Assembly: GCA_003141455.1 (NCBI GenBank)
Contig: PLMA01000046.1
Location: forward strand, 16,761-55,634
Origin: Chloroflexota bacterium
Lineage (GTDB): Bacteria; Chloroflexota; Limnocylindria; Limnocylindrales; CSP1-4
Direction of reading: 5' to 3'
DNA length: 38,874 nucleotides
Each line of letters opens with the position of its first letter. Within the stretch, counting starts at the first letter, position 1. Of the stretch, positions 31,065 through 38,680 are shown in pieces. A program made the position numbers and the translations under genes. The notes under the pieces are model-generated. The model was given only the letters and a program-made list of their open reading frames with translations, was not told the DNA's origin and ran no database searches.

Positions 31065-33176
31065 TCAGCTGCCCGGTCGATCGGTCGCGGGTGCCGGCGC
31101 GCCCGACGGTCCAGCCAGAGCCGGTGCCTGGCCCGGAGAGGTCGGTGCGGAGGTGGAGACCAACGATGGCGGGACGACAGGCACGGGCTTCATGTATGTC
31201 TTGCCATCCATGGCCGAGGTGTAGACGAAGTTCGAGTTGTCGAACCCGATGGCCGAAAGGATCTCGTCGGCTGCCATCGTCGGGCTCAGCAGTCCTGATG
31301 CCGGATCAACCGAGAAGAGACTCAGGCGGCCGATCTTGACGCTACCTGCGTCCGCGACCCAAACGGCCACGTTCTGCCCGGCTTCGTCCCAGCGGACTGC
31401 CCACAGCCGGACCGAAGCAGGTGCGGCAGCGACCGACAGCAGCTGGGGCAGCATCGACTGCGTCGGCTCCGGGGTCTTGGCGCTGATATCGGCCGTGGGA
31501 CTCGGCTCCGGAAAGCCCTGCGTTCCGGGCTGCATCGACTGGGTTTCTGTGGCGGAGGCCGTGGGCTGTGCCGCCGGCGACGGGCTCAGGTCCGGCGCAC
31601 GACTCGGCGCCACGGACTCGGTGGCCGTCGATCCGGGCGACGCGGTGGGTCTCGGGCCCGGCGATGCCGGGTCCAGAGTCAGGTCCGCCCAACGATCGAA
31701 GTAGAGGTCGCCCTTGCCGGGTTGCCACAGCCCCGACACGGTGTCGAACTCGACCGTGCCCGACCAGTAGACCAGGTAGCGACCGGTCGGATCTACACCG
31801 GCTACCAGCATCGGCCGGTCGATTCTCTGGATTCCTCCGCTGGCTGGATCGAAGAGACACGATGTCGTCTTGATCGTGTCGGTGCCGCCGGTCGTGGCGT
31901 CCGCGCATGCCCCCGCCGAGATCTCGCTGACCAGGACCTTCTGCCCGAACCATCCCGCGAAGAGGTCGGCGTGCCGGGACGTCACCGCCCGGGCCTGCTC
32001 CTGCCCGGACCGCCAGATGAAGACGTCCGGACCGGTGCTGTGGTCCACTGGTCTGGCCGAGAACGCGACGAGGCCGCCGTCCGCGGAGAACTCCGGACCT
32101 CGCCCCACGATCTCGTACCCGTCGAGGATCGCGGTCGGCTTGGTCACGGCCGGGCCGGCGGTGGTGGTTGCCGTCGGAGTGGGGGTTGCCGCCGGAGCGG
32201 GGGTTGCCGCCGGAGCGGGGGTTGCCACCAGGCTGGCGATCGGGGTGGCCACTATTGAGGCCTGCGGCGTCCAGGATGCCCCGGGGATGGGCGGAATCAG
32301 CGTGGACGGTGAGACCGTCGGCGGGCTCGAATTCACCGGGCTGGGCGTTACCGCCGCGCGAGTGGGCGTGACCGCCGCGAGGGTGGGCGTCGCGGCCTGC
32401 GCGGGTCGCGGCGTCAGCAGGTCGATGGACACCGTCTGAGGCTTGGTGGAGAGAGGGACGATGACGATCTTGTTGTCCGTCCAGACGGCCGCTTGACTGG
32501 CGTCCGGGGCAAGCACCGCGGATACGCTCGTGTCACTCGCTATGGAGCCGAGGGTCTGGCCCGAGTCGCCGGTGACAGTGCAGCTTGCGCTCGCTTGCGC
32601 GCAGTCGGCCGAACTGCCGCTGATCTGGTACACGCCCTGGTCGGACGCGATCCAGTAGCTCGTGCCGTCCACGACCGCGAGCGGCGCACGTGGCGCAAGG
32701 GATGCGGGAATCGACGAGCCCGTGACCAATGCCACCGGACCGGCGGGCGTCGAGCCGGGAGCGAGGCTGGCGATCGGGCTCTGTGCGACCAGGGAGGCAC
32801 CCGCGACGAGGACCACGAATCCGACCGCGATAGCGGTCCCGAAAAGCGGCCGACGGTCTGGGCGGCCCGGCCGGCCGCTCGACGGCAGGATCTGCTTCCC
32901 CGCGGAGGCGCGGCGGTCGATTGCGTCCAGCGCTGCGGAGGTTCGAGCCCACAGGTCGCGCGGCGGCTCCGGAGCCTGCAGCGATAGCAGCTCCAGGTGC
33001 AGAGCGAGGTACTCGCCGGCGATTGCGCTGCATTCCGGACACGAGGCGAGGTGTTCCCGGAGCCAGGCGGCATCCACCGGCTCGAGATCGACGTCGACGG
33101 CCTCGGCCGCCAGCGACCTGGCCCGCTCGTGGAGACGGTCGGCGGCGGCGGGGGAAAGCCCGAACTCGGGGTTCAT
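31065..33176 (-). CDS. Anti-sigma factor with zinc-finger and large extracytoplasmic domain
   Basis: This 703-residue protein starts with an anti-sigma zinc-finger segment, EHLASCPECS with H42, C46 and C49, then one membrane helix (about 111-131). A long outside part follows: a strand-rich section with VDGTSYWIASDQGVYQI, a Thr/Pro/Ala-rich low-complexity region (encoded by 18-bp tandem repeats near 32170-32227), and a second section with repeated WRSGQEQ- and VLVSE-like blades that resembles a beta-propeller. It should hold the ECF sigma factor at the membrane until an outside signal releases it. The ATG overlaps the sigma gene stop (ATGA). The size and the double outside domain are unusual for this class. 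Confidence 0.8.
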   Translation of the reverse strand: MNPEFGLSPAAADRLHERARSLAAEAVDVDLEPVDAAWLREHLASCPECSAIAGEYLALHLELLSLQAPEPPRDLWARTSAALDAIDRRASAGKQILPSSGRPGRPDRRPLFGTAIAVGFVVLVAGASLVAQSPIASLAPGSTPAGPVALVTGSSIPASLAPRAPLAVVDGTSYWIASDQGVYQISGSSADCAQASASCTVTGDSGQTLGSIASDTSVSAVLAPDASQAAVWTDNKIVIVPLSTKPQTVSIDLLTPRPAQAATPTLAAVTPTRAAVTPSPVNSSPPTVSPSTLIPPIPGASWTPQASIVATPIASLVATPAPAATPAPAATPTPTATTTAGPAVTKPTAILDGYEIVGRGPEFSADGGLVAFSARPVDHSTGPDVFIWRSGQEQARAVTSRHADLFAGWFGQKVLVSEISAGACADATTGGTDTIKTTSCLFDPASGGIQRIDRPMLVAGVDPTGRYLVYWSGTVEFDTVSGLWQPGKGDLYFDRWADLTLDPASPGPRPTASPGSTATESVAPSRAPDLSPSPAAQPTASATETQSMQPGTQGFPEPSPTADISAKTPEPTQSMLPQLLSVAAAPASVRLWAVRWDEAGQNVAVWVADAGSVKIGRLSLFSVDPASGLLSPTMAADEILSAIGFDNSNFVYTSAMDGKTYMKPVPVVPPSLVSTSAPTSPGQAPALAGPSGAPAPATDRPGS

Positions 33177-33796
33177 CGTCCGGCCCCCGGAGTGTCGTCC
33201 GGCCGGCGACGCGGGTCCGCGGCGCGTGTCTGATCGGCGTACGTGGCGTCGATCGCGGCTTCGTGGTCCTTTTCCTGGCGACGCTCGTCGGCCAGGGCCT
33301 GGCGGAGGCTCTCGCGGGCCCGGGTCAGCAGGGCCCGTGCGGCTACGTGACTGATGCCCAGCGTCTCGGCCAGTTCCAGGCCGGTGAGATCGCCCACCTC
33401 GGCGAGGAGGAGTGCGGCCCGCTGCCGCTCGGGGATGCGGGCCAATGCGCGAGCCAGCGGCCCGGAGAGTCTCATCTCCATGGCCAGGTGCTCAGCCGAG
33501 GGAGCCGCCCCGTAGCTTTCTCCGGTCCAGGGCAGGAAGCGAACGATGCGCCGGCGTCGCATCTCGTCCAGGACGACCCGATGGGCGATTCGATACAGCC
33601 ATGCCCGTGCCTTGGCTCTGTCCTCGAGGGAGTCCTGGGCGCGGTAGGCCTTAATGAACGTGTCCTGGGCGAAGTCGGCCGCGACATCGGCGTCCCGGAC
33701 CATGCGGAAGATGTAGGCGTAAATCTCGGAGTGGTGGAGGGCAAAGAGTTCCTCGATGAAGGTCCGGTCGGCGGCGCGTTCGGATGCGGCGCTCAC
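33173..33796 (-). CDS. ECF RNA polymerase sigma factor
   Basis: This 207-residue sigma-70-family protein has region 2 (about 10-80: FALHHSEIYAYIFRMVRDADVAADFAQDTFIKAY, then RAWLYRIAHRVVLDEMRRRR) and region 4 (about 117-170: PLARALARIPERQRAALLLAEVGDLTGLELAETLGIS), with no region 3, as in ECF factors. It directs RNA polymerase to promoters controlled by the membrane anti-sigma factor encoded next. GTG 33796 has GGAG 6 nt upstream and is preferred over a longer version that adds an atypical N-terminus. A short charged tail follows region 4. Self-regulation is likely but I could not define its promoter in the 154-bp gap upstream. Confidence 0.9.
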   Translation of the reverse strand: MSAASERAADRTFIEELFALHHSEIYAYIFRMVRDADVAADFAQDTFIKAYRAQDSLEDRAKARAWLYRIAHRVVLDEMRRRRIVRFLPWTGESYGAAPSAEHLAMEMRLSGPLARALARIPERQRAALLLAEVGDLTGLELAETLGISHVAARALLTRARESLRQALADERRQEKDHEAAIDATYADQTRAADPRRRPDDTPGAGR

Positions 33797-33950
33797 GCCG
33801 CACTCCAATTGCCAGGTTGTCGAGCTGATAGACACTTGTCCGCCGCCGCTGCCGTACGGGTAAACAGCCAATGACGCCTCCCCGCGCGCCAGGATTCTGT
33901 GACGGCGTGGCCTCTGCGGCTGTGACGACGCGTTCCGGGTCCCCCTGGTC

Positions 33951-34946
33951 TCATGGCTTGTCTGCGGCTTCCCCTTGAGCCCCGAATCGGAGCAACTCCT
34001 CGACCGCTTCCTCTGGAGAGACGGGATTGACCGGCAGACCAGTCCCCAACTCCAGTCCTGCGATCTCCCGCAACCGCGGATGTATCTCCCAGTGCCAATG
34101 GTACGTCGCGTCGACTCGCTGGCGGAGAGGCGAAGTGTGAAGGATCAGGTTGTGCGGCGGACCGTCGAGACGGGCCAGGCGGCCCAGAACCTGCCGCAGC
34201 GCCTCCGCCGTCGAGCGGATATCCGCATCGCCGGTCCCGCCGAAGTCCGCGGCGTGGCGGCGCGGCACGATCCAGACCTCGAACGGCGATCGCGAGGCGA
34301 ACGGGGCGAATGCGACGCTCGCGTGGTCCTGCCAGATCAGCCGCGTTCCGGCCTTCGGCTCCTCCCGAACCAGCCGGCAATAGGGGCACTCCCCTGCTCT
34401 GATCAGGAAGCGCGCGGCCCCGCCGATCTCCTCGGCGACGCGGTGCGGGATCTGCGGCAGGTCGTACAGGTCCAGGCAAAGATGGTTCGTTCGAGCGCCG
34501 GCTTGCGCGCCCCAGTTCTGGACGACCTGCAGGTACTCGGTCTGGCCGATGGCTCGAGCGTCGACGAAGGCCTCTCGCACCGCGGAGAGCAGGCCGCACA
34601 GGAGATCGTCGCCGACCATCTGGAGGGGCCGATGCTCGCCTGGTGGCGCGACGATGGTGCGCCAGCTGCCGGCTGCCGGGGCCTGGGCCAGAGCCACCTG
34701 GGCCGAGCTCTTCTCGAGCTCGCGAGCCTCTTCCTCCGAACCGACGACATTGAACGCGTAGTCCTTGAGCGTCCGCAGGCGAATACCGTCGCCCGGCGGC
34801 TGACTGCAGTTCTGGCAGGATCCGCCGTCGTCGACGGGCGCGGCAGGCAAGGAGAAGCGGCCCCGCTGGAACTGGCGATCCACGACGGTGGCGACCCACC
34901 AGCCGGTGATGGCGTCTCGGCGCAGCTCGAAGAGGCCGCCGCCCAT
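33951..34946 (-). CDS. Galactose-1-phosphate uridylyltransferase-like (HIT superfamily) protein
   Basis: This 331-residue protein has GalT architecture: FELRRDAITGWWV at the start, a C44-x2-C47 zinc pair, a second C187-x2-C190 pair, and YHWHWEIHPRL with H283 and H285 near the end, followed by the family's GTGLPVNPVSPEEAVEELLR. In GalT the active-site segment GA-x-x-x-HPHSQ carries the nucleophilic histidine; here it reads GARTNHLCLD (150-159), so Cys157 sits where the catalytic His belongs. Uridylyl transfer by the known route is therefore doubtful. Its ATG shares a base with the lipB stop (TGATG). No other Leloir-pathway gene is nearby. Confidence 0.75.
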   Translation of the reverse strand: MGGGLFELRRDAITGWWVATVVDRQFQRGRFSLPAAPVDDGGSCQNCSQPPGDGIRLRTLKDYAFNVVGSEEEARELEKSSAQVALAQAPAAGSWRTIVAPPGEHRPLQMVGDDLLCGLLSAVREAFVDARAIGQTEYLQVVQNWGAQAGARTNHLCLDLYDLPQIPHRVAEEIGGAARFLIRAGECPYCRLVREEPKAGTRLIWQDHASVAFAPFASRSPFEVWIVPRRHAADFGGTGDADIRSTAEALRQVLGRLARLDGPPHNLILHTSPLRQRVDATYHWHWEIHPRLREIAGLELGTGLPVNPVSPEEAVEELLRFGAQGEAADKP

Positions 34947-35749
34947 CAGCGAACCCCCACGACCGCGGACGATCGTCTTGCGAGGATCTCCTCCAGCGCG
35001 GCGCGAGCGACGACGGGATCGGCTGCCGGCGTGAGGTCTCCAACCAGCGGCGCCCGCAGCGCACCTGCGAGAGCCGGGGCGAATGCGGATGCCGCCCGCG
35101 CGACCGACTCGAGCGTCGGTTCGGAGTCCCAGCCGCTCTCACGTCCTATCGAGGTCGACTCCACTCCGGGCAGGCCGCAGGCATCGATCAGGTCGAAGTC
35201 GGAGAGTCGCGCGGTCACGTTGAGGGCGATGCCGTGGTAGCTCACGCCGTGCTCGATGCGGACGCCTATGGCGCCGATCTTGCGGCTGCCTCCGCCGCAC
35301 CAGCAGCCGGGGTAGCCGTCGCGCGGACCCGCCTCCACGCCGAAGGCAGCGCAGGTCCGGGAGAGCGCCGCCTCCAGCGCGCGAACGAGCGGCCGGACCA
35401 GGAGCCCGCGATCCGCGAGACGAATGATCGGGTAGGCGGTCAGCTGGCCGGGCCCGTGGTAGGTAACCTCGCCGCCACGTTCCGTCTCGATCAGCTCGAT
35501 TCCTCTCGCGGAGAGAAGGGCCGGGCTCGCCAGGACGTGGGCCGGATGGCTGTGCCGGCCGAGAGTCAGCACCGGCTCGTGTTCCAGCAGCAAGAGCTGG
35601 TCGCCGATCGAATCCGCGACGCGGGCCGCGACCAGCCGATGCTGGAGATCCCAGGCATCGCGGTATGGCGTCCGGCCGAGCCACCAGGCGGTGATCGGCG
35701 CGGGCGACGAGATGGCCTGCGATGGCGCGTTCTCGGCCCGACGGTCCAT
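34946..35749 (-). CDS. lipB: Octanoyltransferase
   Basis: This 267-residue LipB shows RGGEVTYHGPGQLTAYPII, the lysine strand RKIGAIGVRI, and the catalytic cysteine in IDACGLPGV. It transfers octanoyl groups from acyl carrier protein to lipoyl domains for lipoic acid synthesis. The protein is somewhat longer than usual because of an N-terminal extension of about 20 residues and an Ala-rich tail. The ATG at 35749 has no Shine-Dalgarno but has TATCGT 6 nt upstream. The stop is coupled to the GalT-like gene (TGATG). lipA is not in the window. Confidence 0.93.
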   Translation of the reverse strand: MDRRAENAPSQAISSPAPITAWWLGRTPYRDAWDLQHRLVAARVADSIGDQLLLLEHEPVLTLGRHSHPAHVLASPALLSARGIELIETERGGEVTYHGPGQLTAYPIIRLADRGLLVRPLVRALEAALSRTCAAFGVEAGPRDGYPGCWCGGGSRKIGAIGVRIEHGVSYHGIALNVTARLSDFDLIDACGLPGVESTSIGRESGWDSEPTLESVARAASAFAPALAGALRAPLVGDLTPAADPVVARAALEEILARRSSAVVGVR

Positions 35750-35761
35750 GCCGCCACGATA
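35750..35761 (-). promoter_or_regulatory. Putative -10 of a leaderless lipB transcript
   Basis: Minus-strand TATCGT (plus 35756-35761) ends 6 nt before the lipB ATG with no Shine-Dalgarno between. It keeps T1, A2, T3 and T6 of the -10 consensus. Confidence 0.5.
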
Positions 35762-35790
35762 GCAGGAGCGTGCAGTCATGCCGCGAATCC

Positions 35791-35940
35791 GCCGCCGTGC
35801 CGCGAATCGGCAACCGCCGGAACCCGCTGCCCTTGACCGTGGCACCATTCGTGTGCCTGGATTGCGCCGCCGTGCCGCGAATCGGCAACCGCCGGAACCC
35901 GCTGCCCTTGACCGTGGCACCATTCGTGTGCCTGGATTGC
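35791..35940. repeat. 75-bp perfect tandem duplication between lipB and pfkA
   Basis: Bases 35791-35865 and 35866-35940 are identical. Each unit includes the inverted repeat GGCAC-(7)-GTGCC (35841-35857 and 35916-35932) and TTGACC just before it. A partial third start (CCGCGAATCC) lies upstream at 35781-35790, and three 9-bp GCACGGGCC/A units follow at 35953-35979. The duplication occupies most of the 258-bp divergent region between lipB and the phosphofructokinase gene, so it also duplicates any regulatory site there. Confidence 0.95.
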
Positions 35941-36007
35941 GCGGTCCCGGCGGCACGGGCCGCACGGGCCGCACGGGCAGCGACGGCAGCGCGAGCGGAG
36001 CGGAGCG

Positions 36008-37138
36008 ATGGCACGCAAGAAGCGCATCGGAATCCTGACGGCGGGCGGAGACAGTCCCGGCCTCAACGCCGCGATCCGAGGCATCGGCAAGGCCGCGATC
36101 GGTCACCACGGGATGGCGCTCGTGGGCTTCCGCGATGGGTTCCGGGGGCTCGTCGAGGATCGGTACACGCCGCTCGAATCGAAGAGGCTGTCCGGGATCC
36201 TCACGACCGGCGGCACGATCCTGGGGACGAGCCGGGACAAGCCGCACCAGATGCTCATCGACGGAGTGATCGCGGACATGACCAGCACGGTCGTCCGCAA
36301 CTACGAGAAGCATCGGCTGGATGCGCTGGTGTGCCTGGGCGGAGGGGGCACGGCCAAGAACGCGCTGCGCCTGGCGAGAGCCGGCCTGAACGTCATCACT
36401 CTCCCCAAGACGATCGACAACGACGTCGTCAGGACGGACGCGTGCTTCGGCTTCGCGACGGCGCTCGACGTGGCGACCGATGCGGTCGATCGGCTGCACA
36501 GTACAGCCCACAGCCATCACCGCATCATCGTCGTCGAGATCATGGGCCACGGGGCCGGCTGGCTCACGCTCGGGGCCGGAATCGCCGGCGGCGCGGACGT
36601 CATCCTGATCCCGGAGATCCCCTACTCGGTCGAGGCGGCGGCCCAGGCCGTCCGGCGCAGGGTTCGCAACGGGTCGAACTTCAGCATCGTGGCTATCGCC
36701 GAGGGCGCCCGGAACGTCGAAGACGCCGGGGCCTACGCGGCCGCGCTGCAACAGAAGAAGGCGGCCCAGGCCGGGCCCGAGCGAGACCAGGCCATCGCCG
36801 CGCTGGTTGCGCTCGAGGCCGCGCACGTCGGCAACACGCTCCGAGTCGCGAGCAAGCTGGAGGAGCTGACCGGCCTCGAATCGCGCGTCACGATCCTGGG
36901 CTACGTCCAGCGAGGCGGCACGCCCTCGGCCGCGGATCGGCTGCTGGCGACCCGCCTCGGCAGCGCCGGGGCGGACCTGATTGCCGAGGGCGTCTTCGGC
37001 GTCATGGTGGCCTCGCGCGGCGACGGGACCGATCCGGTGGCGCTCGAACAGGTCGCCGGCAAGCGCCGCACCGTTCCTCCGGATCACTCGTGGGTCCAGT
37101 CGGCGCGTCACGTGGGCGTTTGCCTGGGCGACGGGTAG
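36008..37138 (+). CDS. pfkA: 6-phosphofructokinase (mixed-substrate group type)
   Basis: This 376-residue phosphofructokinase has [16 protein letters not shown], the LPKTIDNDV segment with the catalytic aspartates, and [16 protein letters not shown]. It phosphorylates fructose 6-phosphate in glycolysis. The nucleotide loop reads [10 protein letters not shown], where ATP-dependent enzymes have GGDGS and pyrophosphate enzymes GGDDS. The PKTIDND lysine is typical of pyrophosphate-type and group III enzymes, while a glycine there marks classical ATP enzymes. The donor (ATP, pyrophosphate or polyphosphate) is therefore uncertain. GGAG lies shortly before the ATG at 36008. It is divergent from lipB across the 75-bp duplication. 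Confidence 0.92.
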   Translation: MARKKRIGILTAGGDSPGLNAAIRGIGKAAIGHHGMALVGFRDGFRGLVEDRYTPLESKRLSGILTTGGTILGTSRDKPHQMLIDGVIADMTSTVVRNYEKHRLDALVCLGGGGTAKNALRLARAGLNVITLPKTIDNDVVRTDACFGFATALDVATDAVDRLHSTAHSHHRIIVVEIMGHGAGWLTLGAGIAGGADVILIPEIPYSVEAAAQAVRRRVRNGSNFSIVAIAEGARNVEDAGAYAAALQQKKAAQAGPERDQAIAALVALEAAHVGNTLRVASKLEELTGLESRVTILGYVQRGGTPSAADRLLATRLGSAGADLIAEGVFGVMVASRGDGTDPVALEQVAGKRRTVPPDHSWVQSARHVGVCLGDG

Positions 37139-37261
37139 CCGCTTCGACGGTGGGCGCGGCGGGGCGGTAACGGGCGGCCGTTCAGTCGGCAGAGGCACGC
37201 TGGGGATCGCCGTGACCGTCAAATCCCGGCTCCCGCTCCATTCCTTGGCGCGCCAGGACGT

Positions 37262-37876
37262 CTAGGCCCTCGGCGCGACCGCTCGACCCGTCGTCGGGTC
37301 GATCATGCCGGGGCGCAGGCCTCGGCGGGCAAGATTGGCGACGATCTGTGGGATGGCGGCAATCGTCGTCGCGTAGCGATCGTGCATCAGCATGACGCCG
37401 CCGTCCTGGAGTCTGTCGGCCGCGGCCACGATCGCCTCCGTGCCGGCTCCGTTCCAGTCCTCGGAGTCGACGTCCCAGGTCATGTGCAGCAAGCCCAGGC
37501 TGGCCGCCGCCGACTCGAGCCTCTCGTCCGTCTCGCCGAAGGGTGGCCGGAACAGCCTGGGCGTGCCGCCTCCGCCAGCCTGGATGGCGCTCTGGGTTCG
37601 GGCCAGCTCGTCCCGCATTTCGTCCGAACTGAGGGTGAGCATGTGCGGGTGGCTGAAGCTGTGGTTACCGATCCACATCCCGTCTGCCGCCTCGGCCGCC
37701 ACGAGCGATGGATCGGACGAAGCATTGTCGCCGGTGTTGAACAGCGTGGCCCGCACCCCGCAGCTGCGGAGAGCGGCAAGCAGAGCGCTGGTGTTGGCGT
37801 TGGGCCCGTCGTCGAACGTCAGGGCCACGTAGCCGATGGGCTTGCCTGCGTCCGCGTCACGACCCGAATCGGTCAT
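37262..37876 (-). CDS. Polysaccharide deacetylase (NodB-type)
   Basis: This 204-residue NodB-homology protein keeps the five motifs: TFDDGPN (catalytic Asp and metal Asp), NHSFSHPHM (two metal His), RPPFGE, the DVDSEDW strand and MHD near the end. It should remove N- or O-acetyl groups from a glycan such as peptidoglycan or chitin-like polymer. No signal peptide precedes the domain when translation starts at ATG 37876, which has AAAGG upstream; an extension would be needed for export and the sequence further upstream does not look coding. Its upstream region (to about 38200) contains two strong hairpins. Confidence 0.85.
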   Translation of the reverse strand: MTDSGRDADAGKPIGYVALTFDDGPNANTSALLAALRSCGVRATLFNTGDNASSDPSLVAAEAADGMWIGNHSFSHPHMLTLSSDEMRDELARTQSAIQAGGGGTPRLFRPPFGETDERLESAAASLGLLHMTWDVDSEDWNGAGTEAIVAAADRLQDGGVMLMHDRYATTIAAIPQIVANLARRGLRPGMIDPTTGRAVAPRA

Positions 37877-37930
37877 CAGGACACCTTTCGTGGTCAGCCG
37901 TCTCACGCCGCTCTTGATCGAGCGACGGGT

Positions 37931-37964
37931 CCCGCGGGGCGAACTCCGCGGGCTTTGTTCTCTT
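37931..37964 (+). terminator. Rightward intrinsic terminator upstream of the deacetylase gene
   Basis: CCCGCGG (37931-37937) pairs with CCGCGGG (37946-37952) over an 8-nt loop, followed by CTTTGTTCTCTT. It points rightward, although the nearest protein gene on that strand ends at 37138. It could end an RNA antisense to the deacetylase gene or read-through from pfkA; read leftward it is simply a hairpin in the deacetylase mRNA leader. Confidence 0.55.
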
Positions 37965-37990
37965 GCGGCCGATTGTGCGCCTCTGCGGAA

Positions 37991-38011
37991 GTGGCGGTTT
38001 CGCTCCGCCAC
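37991..38011. other. Second perfect hairpin in the deacetylase upstream region
   Basis: GTGGCGG-TTTCGCT-CCGCCAC forms a 7-bp stem. Together with the hairpin at 37931 it makes the 389-bp region between the deacetylase start and 38265 rich in structure. I could not match it to a riboswitch class I know. Confidence 0.5.
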
Positions 38012-38220
38012 CGGCCTGGCTCTCGAGGTCGATGTCGCGCGCTCGACCGTAAGCGCGCCGGGCTTCAGGTCCCCGAACTGACATTGCCATGCGGCTCGGT
38101 TCGCCGTAGTTGAGCTCGGCTGCGACTGGCTCAACGCTGTCTTCGTCGCCGACGTGACCGTCCACGCCTGGACTTGACGGGGAGCCCATAGATGGGCCGG
38201 AGACGCGACTATAACCTGAC

Positions 38221-38226
38221 TACAAT
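38221..38226 (+). promoter_or_regulatory. -10 element of the chimeric remnant
   Basis: TACAAT at 38221-38226 is a five-of-six match to the -10 consensus. A transcript from about 38233 would include GGGAGGA at 38254-38260 before GTG 38266. TTGACG at 38174 is too distant to be its -35. Confidence 0.5.
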
Positions 38227-38265
38227 CGGCCCAGATGGGGGCCACAACACCTCGGGAGGAAGGCC

Positions 38266-38580
38266 GTGAGCGGAGCTCGTCGGATCGGCTATCACCTGTC
38301 CAGCGAGCAGTTCGCCGCCGGCCGGCTCGTTGCAAATGCGGTCGCCGCGGAGCAGGCCGGGTTCGACCAAGGCTCGGCGAGCGGATCGCTCAGCGCCGTT
38401 CAGCAACTCGCCGCAGCTATAGGATCCGCGGCGATCACGTCGATCTGGTTCAGTTCGATGGCCACGAACATCCCGACCGCGATGATCACCTGCCTGGCGG
38501 TTGTTGCGGTCGTGCTTGTCGGGTGCATGGCCCTCGTCGGCCTGCTGCCGCGCAAAGCGGCTGAGGAGGGCGGGCACTAG
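38266..38580 (+). pseudogene. Chimeric remnant: start of an LLM-type oxidoreductase joined to the end of an MFS transporter
   Basis: This 104-residue frame has two mismatched parts. Residues 1-34 (RRIGYHLSSEQFAAGRLV ... AEQAGFD) resemble the N-terminus of TIGR03885-type luciferase-family oxidoreductases, which begin RIGYHxSxEQF and continue into a (D/E)AAGFD strand. From residue 35 (QGSASGSLSAVQQLAAAIGS ... VVAVVLVGCMALVGLLPRK) it reads like the last two membrane segments of an EmrB/QacA-type MFS transporter. The join lies near 38368. It keeps a good -10, a Shine-Dalgarno (GGGAGGA) and an intact stop, so it may still be expressed. Neither half could act alone. A deletion that fused two neighbouring genes is the simplest origin. 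Confidence 0.6.
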
Positions 38581-38680
38581 ACGCGGCGGGGGCGTGCGCA
38601 GGATCGGGGTGAGGCGAGTTCGTTCGATCGAATCCAAGGACTCAGAAAGCCGCATCGAGGTGGTCGACTGGGCGCGAGGT

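Noticed and set aside
35791-35940. Possible CRISPR array
   Set aside because: Only two adjoining identical units without unique spacers, and no cas genes in the window.
35722-37170. Plus-strand frame with a 25-residue repeat that runs from the 75-bp duplication into the phosphofructokinase gene
   Set aside because: The phosphofructokinase occupies another frame with full motifs. The repeat translation arises only because the DNA unit is a multiple of three.
37139-37261. Terminator or small gene after the phosphofructokinase
   Set aside because: No stem with a T-tail and no frame with a ribosome-binding site was found; I see nothing definite here.
38581-38680. Short open frame after the chimeric remnant
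   Set aside because: It has no start signal or recognisable sequence and runs into the end of the convergent CysS/MshC-type gene.
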